Source of the DNA: Oscillospiraceae bacterium
GTDB taxonomy: Bacteria; Bacillota; Clostridia; Oscillospirales; Acutalibacteraceae
Reading direction: 5' to 3'
Length of the DNA: 60,904 nucleotides
Assembly (NCBI GenBank): GCA_910574935.1
Contig: CAJTCU010000018.1
Coordinates: 1 to 60,904, forward strand
A program made the position numbers and the translations under genes. Below, piece by piece: positions 1 to 7,336 of this stretch. Position 1 is the stretch's first letter. The number at the start of each line of letters is the position of its first letter. The notes below the pieces were generated by a model. The model was not told the origin of the DNA and searched no databases. It saw only the letters and a list, made by a program, of their open reading frames with translations.

Positions 1-194
1 CTCTGTGCATACTGGGAATCTTCCTTATACGGCGCAGGATATCTCTCATAACATTCATTCATTTATGCGTCGGCTCCAGCATAATCCCTCTCGGGTTATT
101 CGTTTTTTCCTCCATCCGCTTCTTTCCTATCTTTCGGCGGAGGAGTAATATCTGGCGGAGCAGAATGGAAAATGCAAAATCCTGTCGAATGGAA

Positions 195-228
195 AAACCC
201 CGCAATCCATCGCAGGATTACGGGGTTT
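195..228 (-). terminator. Rho-independent terminator
   Basis: A 14-bp stem (AAACCCCG plus six more pairs, one G-U wobble on the minus strand) closes a six-base loop. Read leftward it is followed by a short T run. It would stop leftward transcription leaving the ICE cargo genes. Confidence 0.7.
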
Positions 229-467
229 GAATCTCTTTTATATGACCGGCTATGTCGAGGCCGGTATTCTGACCTCGGCAGCATTTTCCATGCCCTCCTT
301 TAGTGAAGGAGAGCAGAGTTACCTATTATGTCCACCTCCCTTATTTTGGGGCATTATATAGGGAGAAGTGCTATAATTCTTCCAGAAGCGTCACGGATTT
401 ACTGAATTTAATCAACAATATATGACAAAATCAGGCGTTATCCACACAGAAGAAAAAGCGAAAATTT

Positions 468-495
468 AAGAGTGCGGCAGGGAATACCGCACCCT
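468..495 (-). terminator. Terminator after winged-helix gene
   Basis: GTGCGG/CCGCAC inverted repeat directly after the stop codon of the winged-helix gene, followed leftward by an A/T-rich tract. The same hairpin follows the paralogous pseudogene at 4951-4977, so it was duplicated along with the gene. Confidence 0.7.
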
Positions 496-497
496 TT

Positions 498-1022
498 CTA
501 TATTTCAAATTTATAGCCCGCGCCATAGACGCTTTTCACATAATCCGGCAAGTCAGGGGCAACCCGGAGCTTCTTTCGCAGGTTGCTTATATGATTGTTG
601 ATCGCTTTCCGGGAATAGTAGGTGTAATCCTCATGCCATACCAGATCCAGGAGCATTTCATAAGTGAACACCCGTTTTGGATTCAGTATGAGCAAAGCAA
701 AGATTTCAAATTCCTTGACCGTCAGCGGAATTACCTGGCTCCGCACGGTAACAAGGCGCTGCTCCAAGCAGAAATATAAATCACCTTCCCGGACTTCTGT
801 CAAGGGTTGATCGGCCTGCGGTGGGATAAAATACTGGCCTCGAAAGAGTGTTGTACAGGAGACATCAGCCGGAATATTGCCAGCCTCATAGTCACGAACA
901 AACTGAGCCAGTTCCTTCTTTTGGATAGCAGAAAGCAGGGTAAACAGCTTTTCACCGATCTGCCTGCCGGAATCTTTTAAGTCCAAAACGGCTAATTTCT
1001 CATAATTATACCTTCTTTCCAT
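498..1022 (-). CDS. Orphan winged-helix (OmpR/PhoB-type) regulator
   Basis: 174 residues. The C-terminal half (about 75-174) is a Trans_reg_C winged helix: it has the LTVKEFEIFALL entry motif, the recognition helix around AINNHISNLRKKL and the final GAGYKFEI wing seen in OmpR/PhoB proteins. No receiver domain precedes it. Instead there is an N-terminal segment of about 75 residues that I do not recognise. It is therefore a DNA-binding protein not controlled by classical phosphotransfer. A broken paralogue lies at 4979-5488 with the same downstream hairpin, so the gene was duplicated within the element. The start is uncertain because no strong ribosome site precedes the ATG. Targets are unknown; the adjacent SdpR/I pair and ABC genes are candidates. 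Confidence 0.8.
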   Translation of the reverse strand: MERRYNYEKLAVLDLKDSGRQIGEKLFTLLSAIQKKELAQFVRDYEAGNIPADVSCTTLFRGQYFIPPQADQPLTEVREGDLYFCLEQRLVTVRSQVIPLTVKEFEIFALLILNPKRVFTYEMLLDLVWHEDYTYYSRKAINNHISNLRKKLRVAPDLPDYVKSVYGAGYKFEI

Positions 1023-1093
1023 ATCATATATTTTTGCTTTGCTTTCTCTTTCACACTGAATAGCAAGAATAGCAGACTTGCCAAATATTATTA

Positions 1094-1741
1094 TTACTTG
1101 TTATTACTATCTAATGACCTATACTTTCCCAAATTTCCCTTGCTCTGATAAAAAGCAACCAGGGAATAAACACACACAGTTATAATCCAAAGACCAATTC
1201 CCAACAAAAATACAAGATTATTGTTTTGCACAAACAAGACAAGTAAACACTGAATAATCCCAAAAGGAATTGCCGTGTATCCGGCAAACCGATGCGTTTT
1301 TTGCCAGCATAGTTTATCCTTTAAAATCCAAGGCAATTTGAGCCCAATACAGCTACGATAAGGCATTTGTGGTAACAAATTCCCGACCAATACCATTAAG
1401 CCTCCCACGATAAGCACTATGCCTTTCATGTAATTCATCTGCAAACCACAGTATTTAGCTACCGTGACAAAATAGAAAAGAAAAATTCCAAGCCCCAAGA
1501 GGTTAATCGCAGTCAGAGTAACATCATTTCTCACTTTGTTATCGCTTTTGGAGATTTTATGAGGGAAAAATGCCACAATAGCTAACGCCAACAAAAGAAC
1601 GAAACAAATCCCGATAAAAACCCAGCGGGAAGAGCTTTGCATGAACAAAGGGATTTCACTGGGAAGGTACTTAAAGCACAGAACCGTCCCTATGATGAAT
1701 ATAATCAAGAATATCATATTCAGGCTTCTATATAGTTTCAT
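1094..1741 (-). CDS. SdpI-like immunity/DUF1648 membrane protein
   Basis: About 215 residues with six or more hydrophobic segments. The N-terminal part carries a DUF1648-like YLPSEIPLF motif and the C-terminal part the SdpI signature around WILKDKLCWQKTHRFAG. In Bacillus, SdpI is a membrane immunity protein against the SdpC toxin and also sequesters the repressor SdpR; that role here is inference. The open frame extends further upstream, but AGAGGG lies about 8 bases before the ATG at 1741, so I place the start there. It overlaps the end of the ArsR-type gene, which indicates translational coupling. No SdpC-like toxin is visible nearby. Confidence 0.85.
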   Translation of the reverse strand: MKLYRSLNMIFLIIFIIGTVLCFKYLPSEIPLFMQSSSRWVFIGICFVLLLALAIVAFFPHKISKSDNKVRNDVTLTAINLLGLGIFLFYFVTVAKYCGLQMNYMKGIVLIVGGLMVLVGNLLPQMPYRSCIGLKLPWILKDKLCWQKTHRFAGYTAIPFGIIQCLLVLFVQNNNLVFLLGIGLWIITVCVYSLVAFYQSKGNLGKYRSLDSNNK

Positions 1742-2027
1742 TGTCATTTCCCTCTTTTCCTGTCGATTTATTCGTATCAAAAAAATCTAAAAATGCGCCT
1801 AAAGTTGTTTGCAATACAGAAGCATTCAGGGAATAAGTAACGGACATCCCCGTCCGTTCGCTTGTCACTAACCTTGCTTCTTTCAAAATGTCAAGATGCT
1901 TTGATATGGCAGGCTTTGAAATTGTAAAGTTTTCAGAAATTTCTTTCGCTGTCATATCACCATTCGCAAGCAACTTTAGGATTTGTCGTCTGGTATCATC
2001 AGATAGAGCTTTGAATACAGTAGTCAT
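1728..2027 (-). CDS. ArsR-family autorepressor (SdpR-like)
   Basis: 99 residues, a single winged helix-turn-helix of the ArsR superfamily: it begins MTTVFKALSDDTRRQIL and has recognition helix SKPAISKHLDIL. No metal-binding CxC motif is visible, which fits the SdpR autorepressor subfamily rather than a metal sensor. It sits directly upstream of and overlaps the SdpI-like gene, the usual sdpR-sdpI order. GGAGAT lies about 10 bases before the ATG. A short palindrome, ATAC-A-GTAT, at 2052-2060 in the upstream region is a plausible autoregulatory operator. Confidence 0.88.
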   Translation of the reverse strand: MTTVFKALSDDTRRQILKLLANGDMTAKEISENFTISKPAISKHLDILKEARLVTSERTGMSVTYSLNASVLQTTLGAFLDFFDTNKSTGKEGNDNETI

Positions 2028-2060
2028 CTAAATGAATCTCCTTTCTCAATAATACTGTAT

Positions 2061-2267
2061 TCATTTTTTCTTGCGCGTAAATTGATGGTAAATCAAATAC
2101 GGAACCGGCGTAAGCAGCAGAATAAAATACTTGCTTGCATACTATCCTGCCTCACCATTTGCATCAAAATGGAAAGGTATCTTGTCTGGAAGAAAAAATG
2201 TTGCCACAAACAAAATGACAAAGGCTCCGATCAATAGCACCACAAGGATCAAGTTCTTCTTACTCAT
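2061..2267 (-). pseudogene. Small DUF1648 membrane protein, amber-interrupted
   Basis: With GGAGGAA before the ATG at 2267, the frame encodes one transmembrane helix and then PDKIPFHFDANGEAG, a DUF1648-type motif. It then meets TAG at 2142-2144. The same frame continues past the stop with YASKYFILLLTPVPYLIY before ending at 2061, so the parent was about 68 residues. This continuation is seen directly. DUF1648 proteins commonly sit beside SdpR/SdpI genes. The 41-residue product may still be made, but it would lack the second hydrophobic segment. Confidence 0.7.
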
Positions 2268-2311
2268 AGCTTCTTCCTCCTTTTGATTGATTGACATATT
2301 TTGAAAGGCAA

Positions 2312-3904
2312 TTACTCTTGATATGAAGCAATTCCTTTACACACAAGTAAAATTAGAATACATACACTGCACAACAGAAAGGTTATAACGCCCCCGGCAG
2401 GGAATCCATTCTGAAGCATTTTTGCAACCGCAAATATATATCCTATTGAAATTGCGATGCAAAGCAAAATGGATAAAACCACATTAACATTCTGCTTAAT
2501 CGCTTCTGTTTCATTTGTCCATTCCAATTTGGGCCGCTTCATGTCGATCCATACCCCGATCAAGTTCCATAATGCTGCAAATGATATGCCAACAAGAGCA
2601 ATTACTCCAATCTGGATAAGGCCATAGTGAAAGTAAGCCTTAAATATGAAGCAATTTATGATAATCCCCATCATCGAGATACTTGTAGAAAACAGGGCTT
2701 TCACAAACGCTTGCTGCTTTAATGGATACGGAATAATCTTCGCTATCCAGAAACTTGCGCCCTCTCTGGAAAAACTGCTGGAAGCCACTACATTGATTGT
2801 GGATGTAAGGACTATGACCGCAATCGCAAATAATACCGCATAGAAGGAAAATTCCGGGGCAGATACCAAAAGTCTTATTTGTTCTATACTTTCTGCAGTT
2901 GCGCTGACCCGGAAAGACAGCGGCAGTAAAAAAGGGGTAATAAAAACCCAAAACAATCCATTTATGACATATACTGGATTACGGAAAAAAGTCTGATACT
3001 CTTTCTTAAAATAACTTCTCAGCTTTGGCAATGAGTTGAATTTCGTCGCCGTTAGGCGAATCCGTCCCTCTTTATCATAGATGGCATATTTCTTTCCGAT
3101 TACAAGATAGCTCAAATAGTAATAGCCACCGATAAATACCGCAACAAGTATCATGCAGAGCAGTTCTAGTGCGGGGTGAAAACCGATATACTGATTATAG
3201 AATGGGAATGGTACAATGAAATCATTAACCCAGTTCAATAAGTCTCGTTTTTCATCTATTTGTCCATTGGATAATAGACTGCCAATCATGCCGCCCGCAA
3301 AATACACTATGATTCCTGCAACCACCAGCAGTGTCCTCATGCGTTTCAGAAGCATGGCAAATTTCAAGCATATTGTCACAAGAACCGCCAAAGGGAACAC
3401 AACAACATGAGGAAGTATTGCTGCCGCAGAGATGTATGTGATTATTGCAGAAGTTTCTCCCATATATTGTGTTTGAATTATACACACGGGAAGCAGCAGT
3501 AAAATTTCAATCCCATAGCAAAACAAGATTACGGTAATGTACTTGCCTGTAAAAATGTCGCATGGCCTCACAGGAAATAGCAACAAGTGTTCTGTATCCT
3601 TTGAAAAGCAGAAAACATTGACCAGCAGGAAGGCGCTCGCGATTGAAAGTATCATTGCCACCACAAACAGTGCAAGCCGACAAAACAATGCTCCCAGCCC
3701 CAACTCGGAAAGTCCATCATAAAGCTGTCCCAGCATTTGGAAATAGTAGTAATAGAACACGCCTATAATACTTAAAACAAAGCAACTCAGCACAATAACG
3801 TAGGCGTCAGGGCGTTCTTTTAATTTGTATCGGAAGTTCAAAAAGCTAAAATTGATCTTACTGATTGCTTTGCTTAATTGAAAGATCTTTGCCCACCGGT
3901 ACAT
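2312..3904 (-). CDS. ABC-2 type exporter permease
   Basis: About 530 residues with roughly a dozen hydrophobic segments and no ATPase motifs: the membrane half of an ABC-2-like exporter. It overlaps the end of the upstream ATPase gene by about 47 bases, so the two form a translationally coupled pair. Two adjacent ATGs (3907 and 3904) follow GGAGGTGG; the second has better spacing. Substrate is unknown. Neighbouring immunity-type genes make a peptide or bacteriocin-like substrate possible, but nothing in the sequence proves it. Confidence 0.85.
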   Translation of the reverse strand: MYRWAKIFQLSKAISKINFSFLNFRYKLKERPDAYVIVLSCFVLSIIGVFYYYYFQMLGQLYDGLSELGLGALFCRLALFVVAMILSIASAFLLVNVFCFSKDTEHLLLFPVRPCDIFTGKYITVILFCYGIEILLLLPVCIIQTQYMGETSAIITYISAAAILPHVVVFPLAVLVTICLKFAMLLKRMRTLLVVAGIIVYFAGGMIGSLLSNGQIDEKRDLLNWVNDFIVPFPFYNQYIGFHPALELLCMILVAVFIGGYYYLSYLVIGKKYAIYDKEGRIRLTATKFNSLPKLRSYFKKEYQTFFRNPVYVINGLFWVFITPFLLPLSFRVSATAESIEQIRLLVSAPEFSFYAVLFAIAVIVLTSTINVVASSSFSREGASFWIAKIIPYPLKQQAFVKALFSTSISMMGIIINCFIFKAYFHYGLIQIGVIALVGISFAALWNLIGVWIDMKRPKLEWTNETEAIKQNVNVVLSILLCIAISIGYIFAVAKMLQNGFPAGGVITFLLCSVCILILLVCKGIASYQE

Positions 3905-4610
3905 CATTAACCACCTCCATATAAATATCCTCTAAAGAAGTTTCGGAAGGGTTATCTCGAAGTTTGATTGTTTTCTTAATCATGCCAGCTTGCATAATGA
4001 CGATTTTATCACATAGGTTCTCACAAATTTTCAATATGTGAGAGGAAAACAGAACCGATTTTCCGTAGGACGCTCTGGATTGAATCAATTTCTTCAAGAC
4101 CTGAACCGCTTCTACATCCAGTCCCGTCATCGGCTCATCTAACACCCAAAGAAGGGGATCGTTCACCAGTGAAGCTATAATAGCAATTTTCTGCTTTGTC
4201 CCATGAGATAATTTTTTGATAGGTCTGTTCAGATGTTTTTCAACCTGAAACGCCTCTATCAGCGGAGTATAAATTGTGCCTCTTGTTTTAGAAGGTACTT
4301 CGTACATATCCGCTATAAAATTCAAATACTCCTTTCCCGTAAGATTGTTGTATATATCGTGGCTGTCAGAAACATAGCTGATTTGTTTCTTGTATTGCAT
4401 GGGGTTCAGCTCCAGAGAGTAATTACCAAGGCAGATAGAGCCTTTTTCAATCGGTAGTAATCCCAAAATCAGCTTTAAGGTTGTGGTTTTTCCAACTCCG
4501 TTTTTCCCCAACAGGCCAACGATTTCTCCATCCAGCACAGAAAAAGTGAGATCGGTCAGCACAGGGACTTGTGGTTGGTAATGAAAAGACAAGCTGGACA
4601 CATTCAACAA
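3858..4610 (-). CDS. ABC transporter ATP-binding protein
   Basis: A complete nucleotide-binding domain: Walker A GKNGVGKTT, ABC signature LSHGTKQK, Walker B LLWVLDEP, and an SSH switch region. It pairs with the overlapping permease downstream. An ATG lies at 4628, but the consensus ribosome site AAGGAGG lies inside those first codons, eight bases ahead of a TTG at 4610. I therefore prefer the TTG start, which still leaves the whole ABC fold. A strong promoter with a perfect dyad sits immediately upstream. Confidence 0.88.
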   Translation of the reverse strand: MLNVSSLSFHYQPQVPVLTDLTFSVLDGEIVGLLGKNGVGKTTTLKLILGLLPIEKGSICLGNYSLELNPMQYKKQISYVSDSHDIYNNLTGKEYLNFIADMYEVPSKTRGTIYTPLIEAFQVEKHLNRPIKKLSHGTKQKIAIIASLVNDPLLWVLDEPMTGLDVEAVQVLKKLIQSRASYGKSVLFSSHILKICENLCDKIVIMQAGMIKKTIKLRDNPSETSLEDIYMEVVNDVPVGKDLSIKQSNQ

Positions 4611-4633
4611 GGAGAACACCTCCTTCATAGCTT

Positions 4634-4690
4634 TTAACCTTTTGGTTAATTGGTTGTTTTCAGTATAGCATCATATTTGAAAAATGTCAA
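4634..4690 (-). promoter_or_regulatory. Promoter and TTAACC operator for ABC pair
   Basis: On the minus strand TTGACA (4685-4690) and TATACT (4662-4667) are separated by 17 bases, near-consensus for the housekeeping sigma factor. Just downstream of the -10, TTAACC-TTTT-GGTTAA (4634-4649) is a perfect 6-4-6 dyad, well placed for a repressor acting as a roadblock. ABC pairs of this kind often carry a YtrA-type GntR gene upstream; none is present here. Confidence 0.75.
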
Positions 4691-4712
4691 TACACGAAGT
4701 AGCCTCTGGCTA

Positions 4713-4873
4713 GGGCTTGTTTGAAAAATCGAAAACGTCGTCTTTTTTGCCATAAGAGGCCACTTTCTACGTCGAAAATCCTCGTCAATCGCCAGATTGC
4801 CTTGCGGTTTTCTCCTTGAAATTGTCCCCTTCTGGCCCAAAATTCGTCATTTCCTCTATTTTCAAACAAGCCC
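4713..4873. mobile_element. Palindromic miniature element, copy A
   Basis: 161 bp with inverted ends GGGCTTGTTTGAAAA, flanked on both sides by TA (4711-4712 and 4874-4875). It shares its internal sequence with copies at 31067, 39502, 40850 and 60496. The apex is a CAATC/GATTG stem. It has no coding capacity; open frames across it are artefacts. It sits just upstream of the -35 of the ABC promoter. Confidence 0.88.
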
Positions 4874-4950
4874 TATGAATTTATTTTGCAATTCTTTTTT
4901 CATATATAACAAGAGGCTATTTATGCAGTAAAACAAATACGAAAATTTAA

Positions 4951-4977
4951 GGGTGCGGCAGAGGATACCGCACCCTT
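4951..4977 (-). terminator. Terminator after winged-helix pseudogene
   Basis: GGGTGCGG/CCGCACCC stem followed leftward by an A/T-rich tail. It is homologous to the hairpin at 468-495. Confidence 0.7.
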
Positions 4978-4978
4978 C

Positions 4979-5488
4979 CTATACTTCAAATTTATAGCCC
5001 ACGCCATAGACGCTTTTCACATAATCCTGCAGATCCGGGGCAATCCTGATTTTCTTTCGCAGGTTGCTTACATGGTTGTTGATTGCCTTTCGGGAATAGT
5101 AGGTGTAGTTCTCATGCTATACCAGATCCAGCAGCATTTCATAGGTGAACACCCGTTTTGGATTCTGTATAAGCAAAGCAAGAATGTCAAATTCCTTAAC
5201 AGTTAGCGAAATCATCTGGCCTCGAACAGTAACAAGGCGCTGTTCCAAGCAGAAGTACAAATCGCCCTCCTGGATCTCTGTTAATGGCTGATCTGATTGC
5301 CTTGGAATGGAATACTGACCATAAAAGGCAGGATAGCATGGAGAAAGGACACTATCAGATTCAGAATTTTTACTTTCTGAAATAAAACGCTCCAATTCTT
5401 TTTGCTGTGTCTTTGTGAGAAGCGCAAAAAGTTTCCTGCCTATTTTTTCACCGGATTCTGTTAAATCAAATACTGCGAAATGCCCCAT
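4979..5488 (-). pseudogene. Winged-helix regulator, amber-disrupted paralogue
   Basis: Paralogue of the 498-1022 gene. Translation from the ATG at 5488 (after AGGGGGTGAT) gives 123 residues ending LLDLV, then TAG at 5117-5119. The same frame resumes after the stop with HENYTYYSRKAINNH and runs to GYKFEV and a stop at 4979. The intact paralogue has tryptophan (TGG) at that position, so one G-to-A change explains the break. The truncated product lacks the recognition helix and wing and should not bind DNA. Confidence 0.88.
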
Positions 5489-5555
5489 ACTATCACCCCC
5501 TGTTCCTCAGTGTCAATCAAAAAGAATCTGAGCTATCCTTCTTTACAGTCGATTT

Positions 5556-5966
5556 TTATTCTTCCTTTTCCCGGAATCCCCAAGCCTCAAAATCCGTATC
5601 TTCATCCTCCGGCTTAACTTCCTCGGCATAATCGGGACCGATGGCCTCTGCCGAGGCGTTGAGCATATAGGGCGTGACCTGTACCGGCGCTTCGCTCTGG
5701 ATTGCCAGCCCCCTGCGGGCAGCCTTGCCGCAAAACACCATGGCGGCGGCAAAGGCAAAATACTGCACACAGCTTGTTAAGTAGAGATTCACAATGGCCA
5801 GTTCATTTCCCTGCACAGGGACACCCTGCTCAAGCTGCCGGGAAATGTTTTGATGACAAGCCGCCAAGGAAATAAAGGCCGTAATCAACAGCAGCACAGC
5901 AAAAACGTAGCAGGCCACAGCGAGGATGCTGCCCTTTTTGGAGGGCTTAGAAAACTCGTCCATCAT
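5556..5966 (-). CDS. Small membrane protein of ABC efflux operon
   Basis: About 136 residues with two hydrophobic segments, one near residues 13-37 and one near 75-95, then an acidic tail rich in Glu/Asp. I do not recognise the family. The start overlaps the stop of the upstream ABC ATPase (ATGATG), and GGAGGG precedes it, so it is translationally coupled to the ATPase and probably an accessory subunit of that transporter. Confidence 0.7.
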   Translation of the reverse strand: MMDEFSKPSKKGSILAVACYVFAVLLLITAFISLAACHQNISRQLEQGVPVQGNELAIVNLYLTSCVQYFAFAAAMVFCGKAARRGLAIQSEAPVQVTPYMLNASAEAIGPDYAEEVKPEDEDTDFEAWGFREKEE

Positions 5967-6667
5967 CTTGCCCTCCTCTCGTTGCGGGGAGCATTGTTTC
6001 TGCGGCATTGGGGTTGGGCGTTTCCATCCTGAGTACGCTCCAGCACCTGCAGCTCACCTTTTTTCAGCCGGAACACCACATCGGCCTGCTTCGCCAGCTC
6101 ATTGGAGTGGGTAACGACCACCACACACTTGTTCATCTTGTGGGCGCTCTCTTTGAGAATTTCCGTGATGTCCTGGGCAGTGTCCTCGTCCAGATTGCCG
6201 GTAGGCTCATCGGCCAGGATCACCGGAGCCTCGCTTGCCAAGGCACGGGCGATGGCTACACGCTGCTGCTGGCCGCCGGAAAGTTTCAGCACATTTCGCT
6301 TGGATTCTTCTTTCGTCAGGCCCAGGCGCTCCAGAATGGGCAACGGCGGCAGCTTGGAGGTCAGCGATACATTCTCTGCGGGGGTCAGATAGTCGATCAG
6401 GTTATACGCCTGAAAGATAAATGCCACATGGTTTTTCCGATGATTAGACAAACCGGTTTTGGCAATATCTTGTCCTTCAAAACAAATTTGGCCGTTGCTG
6501 GGGCTATCCAGACCACCGATCAGGGAGAGCAGGGTGGTCTTACCGCAGCCGGAAGGACCCAGGATTGCGTAGAGTTTGCCCTGTTCCAGTTGTCCGCTCA
6601 CGCCCCGAAGGACAGGCTGCTTGCCGTCATAACTATATTTCAAATTGGAAAATTCTAAAATGCTCAT
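5963..6667 (-). CDS. MacB/LolD-type ABC transporter ATPase
   Basis: About 234 residues of a MacB/LolD/BceA-class ATPase: Walker [11 protein letters not shown]-loop FQAYNLI, signature LSGGQQQR, Walker [13 protein letters not shown] and H-loop THS. It partners the two FtsX-like permeases upstream in the same operon. The frame has earlier ATGs at 6700 and 6679; I chose [16 protein letters not shown] because that is where the fold begins. AAGGAG lies 12 bases upstream, so the ATG at 6679 remains possible. The likely role is export of, or resistance to, amphipathic or peptide compounds. Confidence 0.87.
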   Translation of the reverse strand: MSILEFSNLKYSYDGKQPVLRGVSGQLEQGKLYAILGPSGCGKTTLLSLIGGLDSPSNGQICFEGQDIAKTGLSNHRKNHVAFIFQAYNLIDYLTPAENVSLTSKLPPLPILERLGLTKEESKRNVLKLSGGQQQRVAIARALASEAPVILADEPTGNLDEDTAQDITEILKESAHKMNKCVVVVTHSNELAKQADVVFRLKKGELQVLERTQDGNAQPQCRRNNAPRNERRAR

Positions 6668-6683
6668 ATCAACATACATCTCC

Positions 6684-7202
6684 TTACATCCAGTCATCAA
6701 AAAAATCGTTCATCCATTCTTCGGAATCTAAGCCCCCAGAAGCAGAATCCACGCTTACATTGTTTATATCGCTTAAAGTGATTTCACACGATCCGCTTGT
6801 GCCATCCTCAACAAGTATGATTCTTGCTGTACCCTTTTTCAAATCGACGGAAGTGCTTTGCGTATCATCACCTTCTAAAAGGGTGGTAATTTTATTGTCC
6901 TTGGAAACAAGCAGGACTTTGAATTTTCCGCTGGACAAATCTGCCGAAAGGTCAATAGAAATAGATGTATCTTCTGCTGCATTGAGCATCCAAATGGTGT
7001 CTTTTCCGTTGAACCCTTGAAATTCTCTTTTCAGAGAAGTGTCCGTACTTCCGGTGTCTACACATTTTTGGTAGGTATAACTATCCTCATTAGAAAGGAT
7101 CAAGTTGCGATCATTATATGAGGAATTTCCACAGGCAGATAAGATCAATGTGAAAATCAGAGCCGAACAAATCAGCATAACTATTCTTCTTGTGCGCTTC
7201 AT
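6684..7202 (-). CDS. Lipoprotein of ABC efflux operon, copy 1
   Basis: 172 residues. The N-terminus is a lipoprotein signal (KRTRR basic start, hydrophobic core, lipobox LSACG). The mature part is a beta-rich domain of unknown function. It is a close paralogue of the lipoprotein at 10410-10928, with long identical stretches such as NSSYNDRN and KREFQGFNGKDTIWML. The open frame continues upstream into a truncated ABC ATPase, but only the internal ATG at 7202 puts the signal peptide at the N-terminus. GGAAAG, which encodes the Walker A Gly-Lys of that remnant, is the only ribosome-site candidate. A substrate-sensing or capture role beside the FtsX permeases is inference. Confidence 0.8.
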   Translation of the reverse strand: MKRTRRIVMLICSALIFTLILSACGNSSYNDRNLILSNEDSYTYQKCVDTGSTDTSLKREFQGFNGKDTIWMLNAAEDTSISIDLSADLSSGKFKVLLVSKDNKITTLLEGDDTQSTSVDLKKGTARIILVEDGTSGSCEITLSDINNVSVDSASGGLDSEEWMNDFFDDWM

Positions 7203-7319
7203 AGTAGTCTTTCCACATCCAGAAAGGCCGGAAACGGCATACCTTTTTCCCGCTCCGATTTGGGAGCTGCTTTTTTTATCAAATGAATTTGACAATTCTG
7301 GTAATTCCGAAATGCTCAT
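7203..7319 (-). pseudogene. ABC ATPase N-terminal stub
   Basis: With GGAGG upstream of the ATG at 7319, the frame encodes a shortened version of the downstream ATPase start: MSISELPELSNSFDKK, then GKRYAV and GLSGCGKTT, the Walker A motif. It runs directly and in frame into the lipoprotein start codon. The rest of the ATPase is missing. It looks like the scar of a duplication and deletion in which the ATPase and lipoprotein genes recombined. Confidence 0.7.
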
Positions 7320-7336
7320 AATCTTAAATCCTCCAT

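Larger units (their letters stand above)
1..497. other. Left edge of ICE remnant, no confident gene
   Basis: No gene is recognised here. On the minus strand a frame beginning with ATG at 62 stays open to the window edge (about 20 codons), but it has no convincing ribosome site and I cannot assign it. The stretch holds two minus-strand hairpins, listed separately, and a short CTCCTT/AAGGAG dyad near 300. Composition is AT-rich like the following 14 kb. Confidence 0.5.

Noticed and set aside
2142-5119. Amber codon reassignment as explanation for both in-frame TAG codons
   Set aside because: Several genes here, such as the phosphodiesterase remnant (TAG at 43938) and the hypothetical at 44671, use TAG as a normal stop, so decay is simpler.
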